A DNA stretch of 16,918 bases, taken from contig JADGJH010000468.1 in assembly GCA_027596945.1 (NCBI GenBank), positions 1,266 to 18,183 of the forward strand, in the 5' to 3' direction. The stretch's first letter is position 1. The number at the start of each line of letters is the position of its first letter. The notes under the pieces were generated by a model. The model ran no database searches, was not told the DNA's origin, and worked only from the letters and a program-made list of their open reading frames with translations. Source of the stretch: Physocladia obscura. Its lineage: Eukaryota; Chytridiomycota; Chytridiomycetes; Chytridiales; Chytriomycetaceae. The translations under genes and the position numbers were made by a program. Positions 1 through 10,800 of the stretch are shown piece after piece.

Positions 1-14
1 TCTTCATTTTACAG

Positions 15-1822
15 CTCTGATTTTACAAAACGACCTGTACCTGAACGTCTAGAGTCAATGTTTTCGTTTGCCGAAGATTTATTTGCTTTAATTGACAATG
101 GAAATGGATTGATTGATTTCTGTAGCATTTTTGGAGTTTATGAAAATGTCGCCGTTGATTTGCAAAGTCTGCTGGAGGCAGAAACTGAAGACTCCAAAAA
201 TGAAGCGACATTTGAAAGGCTACAAAAGGCTAAAAATAGTATTCTAGGGGGGCTGTTCAGATCTCACCACTTTATGATGTTTGAAGCATTTGCTAAGTTT
301 GGGAATCAATTTTATCGGTTTTACACGTCGCAGCAACGTTTTGACGATCGTATTCATCTACTCACTGGATTTGCGCAGGGTAATGACGCGCAAATTCGTA
401 TTCTCAATAGTATTGTCGCCGTTAAAAGTCTATGTACTATTGCTATATCAAAGCATGTATCTTTTGAAAAGATGATGCGCGAGCTCATTACGATTGTTCC
501 AACAGAAAAAGATACTGTCCGTGAAGTGGAACGTTTAAAAAGCGTTGATGAGAACATGTCGCAAATCAAAGTAAGGTCGTTAATTTTGGGGTTTAGATTT
601 TTCTGTTTTTGTTGCTCACTTTTTGTTTATCAAGGTCATGTTTGCGCCCGGCCAGGGGCTTTCATTGTCAAATGCTGTCAGTTATATGTCTTCATTGGTC
701 CAAACCGGAGTTTATAAATCAACTGCTACAAGGAACCGTGGGCATCTATCATTCTGGTATCGTGTTCGCCAAGCAGATCCTCTGACTGAGTATGCCTCTG
801 ACGGTTTGAATGATTTGGTTCTTCAAATTCGAGTTTTTGTTGACCAAAAACAAAGCGAACGGTCTCATGAAATTCAAACTTTTCTGAATTTTTTTAATAT
901 TTCTCACGAATTACACAAGCTTCACGTTGAACTGGAGTTTGACGGCCATCCAGACTATATTTGTCATAACGCTAGCGTCCAACGCGAAAAAATTCTCCAA
1001 TTGACACTTTCGGAAGGTTTGCTGAAAGCCGAGAAAACTTTAAGCTATTGCAAAAACGATTTAAAAAACTGGAAAGCAATTTGCAAGGATTATCACATTG
1101 GACGCGTGTTGCTGCTTAGCAAAAATCAGTACTCGACCTTTCTTCACAGCTCAATACCGTTTTTTCTTGGAAAATCAGACGCAATTGATTCAATAATACC
1201 TTTTTTACGTTTAGTCTTTCCAAATTCCGCGAATATTCAATTTAGTCAATATGCACATAGTTTTAAAATTTCTAAAAATTTTACGGCAAATATCAGTCTC
1301 GAGAGTCAAGCATCAAATTTAAATGACTTGTTGCGTTACGTTGAAAAAATGAGCAAAAATGAGGGCCTGTCTGTTTCTGATTCACAACCTGTAGTTATTC
1401 CTGCTTACGGATTTAATGAGACACAAATTTTTTATTTGCTTTGGCAGTTGAATGATTACGAATTCCCTTCTCCACCAGCAGTACTCCATTGTTTTCCAGA
1501 AACTACCTGGTCGGAATTGTTGCTGTTTATGAATCGTACCTCTAAGTGTAACACAATTTGCGCGAATTTTTTTCTTGTTGGCGTCAATATGTTGTCTTTA
1601 GAAGTTCGCCAAAGTTTTTCGCAAGCTCTTTTAGACACTCCAAGTAAATTACTGAAAAAAATGCCTCTTTTTATCATTTTTCTCTCGAAAACAGGCTCTT
1701 CAATGTTCACGTTTTTGAACTCAGATGATAGTAATTCTGCGTTGGAGGAGTGTGCAACAAATATTGAGACTTTGAAGCAGCATGGGCGAAAACAAATCAA
1801 GGCAAAGTTGAATTTTAAAAAA
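15..1822 (+). other. N-terminal region of the in-window protein (pre-AAA2, AAA1-like)
   Basis: Residues 1-580, exons 1 and 2, with intron 571-634 between them. Mostly helical, rich in Leu, Phe, Lys and Ser, with no P-loop. By position it should correspond to the linker and the inactive first AAA unit of RNF213. The stretch around 1050-1150, DLKNWKAICKDYHIGRVLLL, resembles the conserved piece before the RNF213 core in which a Trp-containing helix precedes a segment on reading LNYFT-type sequence. That match is from memory and weak. No enzymatic motif is seen. Confidence 0.5.
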
Positions 1823-4800
1823 ATGGAAGTTATTCAAGGCCCACATTTTTCGGGGAAGACATTCTACATCAATCAACAAATTCAATTGCTTTTGAAAGAA
1901 AATCCGAAGACAACTGTCTTACGCTTTAGCGTGAATGAAGATTGGACATCCGGAAATTTTTTAGAAAAAGTCAAAAATTTGAAATCTTCAAATTCATCTG
2001 TTGTTGTTGTGTTCAATGTGTCTGCTTATTCCAATCTTACCGCTTTCGAAATTTTTCTTCGTTGGTTTTTTCTGCGGAGTTTGGTTTTTCATGACGAATC
2101 AGGAATTATTCTCGAAGTTCCTTCGGAACTCCAATGGACTCTTTACATTGAACTGTCGAAAATTTCCAGTGAATCGGATCATACGGTGTTGGACAATTTA
2201 CCCAGCAGTGACCTATTTCGAACAACACGATCTCCTTGGGTGATTTCTCTTTTTTACATTGATGATCACTGTCGTATTGTTTGTAATTTTTTGGAAACAT
2301 GGATTGCATCTCCTTTTTCTTCAATTGGCAGTATTTCATCTATTTGCAGAAAAGTTAGTCAACTAGGTATTAATGCCAAATCACTCAGTGATGAGAGATG
2401 TCGAAAAGCTTTAGATCAATGCCGCAAACTTATTGAGCGGAAGTATCAAATCACAATGCCATCAAGCCATTTGTTTATAAAACAATTTGTTGAAGTTTTG
2501 CATAAAAAATTTGAGTGGTTGATCTTATTTTCAAATTTCCTCCTTCAGCAGCAAGATATTTTGTTAGAATTTAATCCAGACTTCTGGATCTCTGTTTTTC
2601 TTGCAGAAGCTGCTATTCAATCATGTGCACAACCAGATCTTTCAAAGATCGCATCTTCAACGATTTTATCTGTTTGCTCTCCAGGATTCGATGGAAATTT
2701 TCCAACTGTGTCTTTCTTAAACTTTTCCCCCAGCCCAGACGTAATTACTTCAACCCATAAAATTTTTCAGTTCGCCAAGCGCGAGGATACTTTTCAGTTC
2801 ACCAAGCGTGAGGATGCTATATCGAGTCCAGCGCGTATGAGGCTTGAGGTTGCTAGCTCAATTCAGATGAATGACTCATGCAATGTAAAACAAGTGATGA
2901 AATCATCGAAATATATTGTCACCCCTGATTTGTGCGTCAAGCTTCTGTTCCTTCACGCTAGAAAAATTTCAGGAAATAATTTGATTTTTAGTGGTGAAAC
3001 GGGTAAGATTGTTTTTTATTTTTTATTTGTTTGACGTTGCTTTAAATAATAGGAACTGGAAAAACGGAAATTTTGGATTTTTACTCAAAGCTTTTGGCTC
3101 GAAACTTTCCTGACGCTTTACTTCAGGCGAAAATCTTTTTGGAGGAGACGATTATTCCCAATTATTCCTTTATCGTTAAAACTGCCGTCAAGACTTATTT
3201 GAAAGCTGTCCTTGAAAATGATTTTCAACGCCAGGATAATATGGTTCATGCAATTCGTATTTTATGTGAAAAGCAGCCGATCAATCCTCCTAATGAGTTA
3301 CTTGATTCGCACGTTCAATATCCATCTCTTGAATTTATCAGCAATCATTTTATCGAATGGATACACATATTTTTGAACAAATTCTCTCTTATTGACGTGG
3401 AAACTGATCCAATTCTTTTAAAAGTCAAAAAATCCGCAACAGAAACAAACTGCGAAACTTTTGAAGAATTTCAAGAGATTTTGGTGGCTTTTTTTGCAGC
3501 TGGAGTTCGAAAGCTGTTTTTTACTCTCAATATGCACGCAGGCATAACAGCAAATTCGTTCAAGGAAGAAATTAAAAATGTTTCTAAAATTGCAAATGAG
3601 GTTGCGAGCACTGGAAGTACCGTGATATTCTTCATTGATGAATTCAATACGACTACAATAATGGGAATTGTAAAAGAAGTTATTTGCGATAAAACTTTGG
3701 ACGCTGAACCACTGCCTGAAAACTTGTTCATTGTGGCTGCCATGAATCCCTTCTCTTACAGTGAAGTTAAAACAAATTCAAATTTTACTGGAATTGCCAT
3801 TGAATCTTCATTGTTGGATTCTACTGGAACAATGTCTGCTGATTATATTGTGAGAAAACAACACGAGTCGCTTAATGCACGTATAATGCAGTTTGGCACA
3901 TTTGAGTCAATTCATGAATCAGATTTCGTTCGAGTGGCTTTGGGCTCTGAAAGTGTTTTGGAGAAACTGTCAAAAGAAAACCGGGAGACATTTGCAGAAC
4001 TTATTTTGGAGGGTCAAAAAGCAGTCAAAGTCCAGAAAATGAGCAGAGTTAAAGTTTCAATTCGCGACATCAACCGAGCCATAAACTTGATGGTTTTTTT
4101 TATGAACAGAGCTTCATGGCGATTACTGAATTTTGATTCTATACTCAAAGAAAATGCTACCAATGACACACTATTTCATCGTGCGTTAGTAATGACTTTG
4201 TCACTCACATATGTCCTTCGTCTTAATAGTGTTGCAGCAAGAACAAAATTTTACCACGTGATCGATAATCACATGAAAAGCAAATTTTGGCTGCAAAGTT
4301 GGAATCTTTTAAAATCGCAAGAAATGGCTAATAATATTTTTATGCATGTTCATAAGAAAGCCAACATCCCCAAAGCTATTGCTCCCACGGCAGCATTTAT
4401 TGAAAACTTTTTTGTTATGGTTGTATGTCTTGAAGGTATATTTTATTCTTTTATATATAAATATAAATAAAATATATATTTTTTTTTAATTTTAATATTT
4501 AGCGAATCTGCCTCTACTTGTTGTTGGCCCAGCCGGATGCTCTAAAACTTTGAGCATATCTGTAGTTTGTGATAATATGCAAGGAAGTCGTTCTGGGAAG
4601 TACTTCGCAGCATTTTCCAACGTCATACAGTTTAGATACCAATGCGCCGGCTCATCGACAGATAAGCAAGTGCAGGCTATTTACCAAACCGCAATTGACA
4701 GGCAAAAAACACTGCAAAGCTATGAAGGGAACGATCGATGCTTTGTGCTTTTGGACGAAGCCGGTGAGCTTATTTTCACTTTTTGTTCCTTCTGACTGAT

Positions 4801-7800
4801 TTGCACTACTTTTCAGGCTTGCCACTTGAAGCCGAAATGCCATTAAAAGTTTTACACTATTTAACAGATAAGCCTATCGTTGGAACAATCGTTCTTTCCA
4901 ATAATATTCTGGACGCCGCGAAAACAAATCGATGTGTGGTGATACAACATACCAAAATCTCACCATCAGATTTAACGACTCTTGTTGAGAGTACTTTGGT
5001 CGGTTCATCATCTGGAAGTAAATCTCGGACGAAAAATTTGGTTACTGGACTCGTTAAATCATTTTTATCATGCAATAATTATTCGAAAGAATTAAAAGAA
5101 AATTTCTTTCAACAAAGGTTCTTTTTCTTCTTCTTCTTTTTCCTCCCTGCTGATTAAAATGACAGGGATATCATTTTCTTCCTTCGATCTTTGCAAAAAA
5201 AAATTGACTCTGAAAATATACTAGATGGTTTGGATATATGTCAATCTCTAAGTCGAAACTTCAACGGAATTCATCCAATTCAATTCCGAAATCTGACAAA
5301 TGAGTTTGCAAAAAACTTAATTGAAGTTGATCAACGTATGCTGGAGTTTGCGGAGCAATCCCCTAATGTGATTAAACCAATGCTGGAAAGCGTTCGGGAA
5401 GTCTTAGATCCAGCTGAAGATCCTAATAGCATTTCATTTCGGCACATTTTGTTATTAGATCCAACCACAAACAATGCAGCAGTCACGATATTTCAAGAGC
5501 TCACTGGTGGTACTCCATTGAAAGTAATCACGGTTGGAGATTTTGCTTTGGATCGTACAGATTTTGCACGAAGTGAAATTGTAATTGATATGAAAGAATC
5601 AATGAAGAATGGAGACACAGTGTTACTTATTAACAGCGAATCAATTCAAAGCAATTTTTATGATGGTAAGGATCAAAAGGTAATATCATGAAACTAATAA
5701 CTCCAATATAGCATTTAATAGATATCTGACAAAACATATTGCTGAAGATGGAAGTATTGAACTTTTTGTAAATGTTGCTGTCGGCTCCCTTTCTCGACCT
5801 TGTATAGTTCATCCAAAATTCAAAATTATTGTCGTCGTTCCACTTGCTTCTATCCGTGAAGTACCCCTTCCATTTCTCGATCGTTTTGGTAAACATTCAG
5901 GTTTTTCTCTTTTTCAAATTTCATAATTATCACCATAACAGAGAAATATCTATTATCGCTTTCTCACCTGTCGCACCACTATTTTTCTGATTCTAAAATA
6001 TCGTCAGAACTCAAACAAACTGTCCGTGAATTGTTTATTGGAGTGAAAAGAATGGTTGATATTTTAATGCCTGCCTCACACCAACGGCTGCTATTCGCTT
6101 TTAATTCGGAGTCAATGGAATCTTTCAAATATTGTATAATGCATAAATCGGTGAAAAAAGGGTCTTTAACGTTGCCATTGGTTGATTTCGAAATGGATGA
6201 CTTCTCAAATGCAAGCTTTTTAACTTTTTTGCGTCAAGCGAATCTTTGTTTGCTTTTGCTCGCTCGACCTGAAGAGATGGTTTTGTTGGAATCAAAATTG
6301 CCAATTTTCTATATGAAGTCCTATTTTCTCGAGCAAGAACATTTCAGTGTTATAGAGTTTTTGAAACGGGATTTAACAAGTTTGACTATAAATACCGACA
6401 TATTCAAGTCTCAAAAAATTTGTCTATTTACTCGAAGCTGTGATGTGTCGCGTGCCCTGGGTAAACACATTTATTTTCAAGTGTGCCACTTTTGACTTTT
6501 TGCTTTAATAGGTGCTCTGAACGCTTGTTTGCTTCAGCATTGTGAGAAACCCAATGTTATCGATTTTGGAAGCATCCAGTCATCTGCTGAATGCGCAAAA
6601 TTAGTACTTAATTCAATTGCCAATGGCAGTAGAGAAAATCGAATATCTGCTTTTGTCTGCAACGTGGAACATCATACCAGTAATCAATTTAATTTTCTTA
6701 GAGCTCAAATAGATGCACATATGAGGTCTGAAAATCAATATGTTGCGATTATTTTGGTTCACCTAACAGAAAGCTCGTTTCATTCTTTCAAATATCAACC
6801 AATTTTTTTGCATGATTGGAGATATGCATATGTGGACGCGTTTGCGACAAAGTTTGATATTGTAGAAGCAAAGACCGTTTCAACTCCAAATGTTCGCAAT
6901 TGGTTTTGTATGGGTCTTGGGATTGACAATTTATCTCAAGATTCGATTCTAGGCGAGGCCTTTTCTTTATCATTTGATCATGCATTGCGAAGCTTTAGTG
7001 AAACTTTGTCTATAAAATGGATTAATATTGACTCTCGTTCCTTGAAAATTACAAAAAATGTTTACGATTCTCGCGGTGAAAAACGATTCGAAAACCTGAA
7101 GCCTTTACTTTCTACAGACATACAGGATGCGATTTTGTTTCGTTTCGTTGATGGATTTCCATCTTCGATTCTCAAATCCATTATTTCATATGCTTGCAAA
7201 ACAGTTCAAGGGGGCTCTGATAGTTCTCTTTTGGATTTAATATATGATGCGATGGGTTGTCTTGTTGAAAGTTTTTTCGCTGATTGCCTGCATCTGATGC
7301 TATCTGTGAGTTTTTTTTATGTTTTAACTCTGCTGTTTGTTTTTAAGAAATTTTCTTTTTTTCAAAGGGCGGGACTTTCGAGAGACTAATGGACGATACG
7401 TCACCGAACAATCTTGAAATTCTTAAAGCAGCTTTACATTCAATCGCAATTCGTAACTCCGAATTATTCTCAATTGAAAGGCGCATGCAATTTCCTGTTG
7501 AAATCTCGCATTTGATTCCTCAGTTGCCATTTTATGATGCTTTAGAAGCGCATGTCACATATTTAAAAAAATCAAACGATGATTCTACTATTCCTGCTGT
7601 TGCTGTGAGCGGTCCATTCTCGAAATTGATAACTATTATAAATTCATCTAAAACACTTTTGCGTTACGGTAAAGAAGATGCGATCCGTCGAGCTTTGATA
7701 CCAAATCTTGGGAAACATATTGAACAAGCTACGCTTGACACTGCTGCTGATTTGATTACTCAAATTTTATCTGAATCAGACGAAACAATTATTAATATTT

Positions 7801-10800
7801 TACAAGTTTGTACTGGCGATTTTTTCAAAGATTTAATTCCAGCCTTTGATATTATCAATGCTCTTTCCAAAATTACGCAATCGACTCTTAATCTGGATAA
7901 TATAGTTTCTTCAAAGAAAAAGACAATATGGAGCATCTCTATAATTCTCGCGTATAGCCTTCGAGATGCCCTTCACGACCTTCGAAATGTGGAAGAAATT
8001 GAAATTTGGAGTGCAGCGGCAAAAAAAATCAAGCAAATTTTTGACATTTCTGGATTTAATTTTAATCCCGATGAAAAAGGGATGCGCCAAATTCTTAATC
8101 AGCTAGTGATTGCTCAGATTGTTGCTTTTAATATATCTGATGAGGAGAAACGAGTTCGTGCTCTTAAATCATTTCCGTTGCATGTATCAACTATGGACTC
8201 ATACGTTTCTTCCATATCCAAATATCTTGAAGGCACAGAAATGGAAAATGTTTTGGAAGAGATAGTTCCATTTATGCTTGCGAACTCTCCTAAGAACGAA
8301 CTTGAACAGAACTTACGGTTTTTTCTATCTTTATTTCGCTCACCATATCGAACTACATTGAATAAATCTTGGTGGAGAATTATGCTGAAAAAATGCATGG
8401 AAAATCCTGAAACTTGTAAGCTTCTTGACTTGGAATTTCCTGCAAGAGGAGACTTTGTGCCAACTATTTTACTGTCAACAAATTTGCTACAGGAAGAATA
8501 TGATATTGCACCAACCCTGATCAATTTCAATTACGATATGCTTCAAAATGTCTTCTTTGTCCTTCATTCCACGTTCAGCGAACAGCATATTCACAGTCTT
8601 TCAAATCAGTTCTTTCGATGCGATCAAAGTAAATTTGGGCAACTAGAGCAAATGGCTATTGGTGTGTCAATCTTACAAAAAGCGGCGTCCGGAGATGAGG
8701 CTGTTTTTGCCAGTAAATCTTGGCCAAAATCTACAATTAGCGCCATTCAACATATAATGACACAATGGAAAAATTTGAAGCCTCATATCTTCTTGTTCTT
8801 CATTCAGTTATTTTCAGATAAAGCAATTGTGCGCTTATTTGCATCAAATGACACTGAAGAGTTTATCAAGTGTTTTGGATTCAAACAGTACCTCGAAATT
8901 CTTCCAAAACCTCATCAGGAAGCCCAACCTGAAACTTTAGAATTCACCGTCCCATCATGTATGTTTGATGCTGAGGAGAAAGAATTTACAACAAAGTTCA
9001 ATTTGGCTGAATTTCGGGCAGCTATTATTGACCAAAATATAATAGAATATGTAAGTGAGCTTAGTGTGAATAAAAATGAAGCAGAACGACTGCGATGCCG
9101 TATGCAACTTGTTTTAGTTCTTTATCACGACTTTTTCAAGAAGAATCTGGTCTGTAATTCTGTCGCAAATGAACTGACCAAAGCAGGATCAGTTTTGACT
9201 TCGGAACTTTGTATAACAGATCGTGAATTAATATTGTTCAGGTTTTTGGCTAATGGAAAACCTTCCATTCATTATCAAGCGAAAGCTGTCGAAATGCTGT
9301 CCGACTTGCGAAATAATGAAATGCTGAATTTGATGGTAACAGCGCTTGCTGTTACTGTCGGAATGCCACCAGAATCGACACATTTATATGGTATTTTTGA
9401 GTTAGTTGCTGTTATTTCAATTTTAACATGATTTTATCAGATCGTATTTTCCATCCAGAAACTCTGAAAAATTATTTTTGCCCTGGATCGTCGTATGAAC
9501 GAAAAAATTACGATTGTGGATTTATCACAACTGCAGACGATAAATTACAGGCAGCAAATCCTCCAATTATGAATCATCATCTATCGTACAGATTAGCTTT
9601 GAATGCAATATCATGGGTTTCATTAAATTGGGCATTGATTTTACTTCCAGAAGCAGATCTCAAGAGCTTGAAGGAAGCCCACTTTCTCAATTACGTTGAC
9701 CAGGAAGAGAACGACGTTGATCAACGACGTGGTGAAAATCCAGTTGGCAAATATATTGCAAGAAGAGCAGCAGTTTTCAAAAATCTATTGGAAATCAACT
9801 TGCTAAATTCTGTTAATCGAATGGAAGGCCCGTTATATCTTACAGAATGTCTTATGCGGCTGTGGAGTCTGAAAAGAAACGGTGCTCCTGGGTTACAAGG
9901 TCGAATTTTGCTTGGGGCAGGTATTCAAAAGGTTGTCGAATTCGAATTATTCTTGCAGCAGCATGTGTTTAGCTGGGTTGAATCAAATTATTTGGGTCAA
10001 AAAGATAAGTATTGTAAAGCTGTTGAACGAAACGGTTTGATTCAAAAAATTCAAGTAATTCGGGCTTCTCAATCGGGTTTTGTTTGGAATCCGATGATTT
10101 CATTCCGATTTGCCTGTGACCTATATTCGCAGTATTGTCTCGATCATGAATCACGGCCAGTGTTATCCAAATTTATTTATAATACTCTACCAGTTGTGGA
10201 TTTGTTTCCTGCTATCCCATTACTAGTTAATTTTTACAGGCTGTCAAATGCTCTGTTCTCTTTACGGCTGACTAAAGAGCAATCCCGCCTTCCAGTTTTG
10301 AAATGTTTGGAGTTGATTGCACCTTTTGAGAATCCGGATGTTTTGTCAAATTTTCGCGCATTTTGGGAAAGTTTGAAACTTCAGTGGAGAAAATTGAAAA
10401 TGCAAATGACATCAATTCTTCCTGTTTGCCGAATTCAAGTAGATTTTTTTTTTTCTTGTTCCAAATATTATAAATTTCTTATCTCTTTTGTTTCATTTTT
10501 AAACTTAGGCAGAGCAGGCTGCATTTGAATTGGAAATCATTGAAATCAATGACGAAACACCTCTTTTGGATTTGGTGACAGAAAATACTGAATCGACAAA
10601 CGCTCTTATGCGTATGATTGGTGCTTTAAAACAAAATCAAGAGGATTTATCATTAGTTGTCCAAAATGTGAACATAAATCACCTGCCTAAAGAAATTTGG
10701 TTTTCAAATGATTCAGCTCCCTTATATTCTGAAAATTTCTCTCGCGATGATTGGGAGGCTTTTATTTTGTCGCATATTGTTTGCAGCAAAGGCTTGTTTG

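Noticed and set aside
1456..1800. Minus-strand open frame of 114 codons opposite exon 2, and similar ones opposite exons 3, 10 and 16
   Set aside because: They lie antisense to exons with conserved protein motifs and show no motifs of their own.
7389..9431. Treating the long exon-10 frame as a separate gene starting at ATG 7389
   Set aside because: A good acceptor at 7366-7367 joins it in frame to exon 9, and no promoter or stop separates them.
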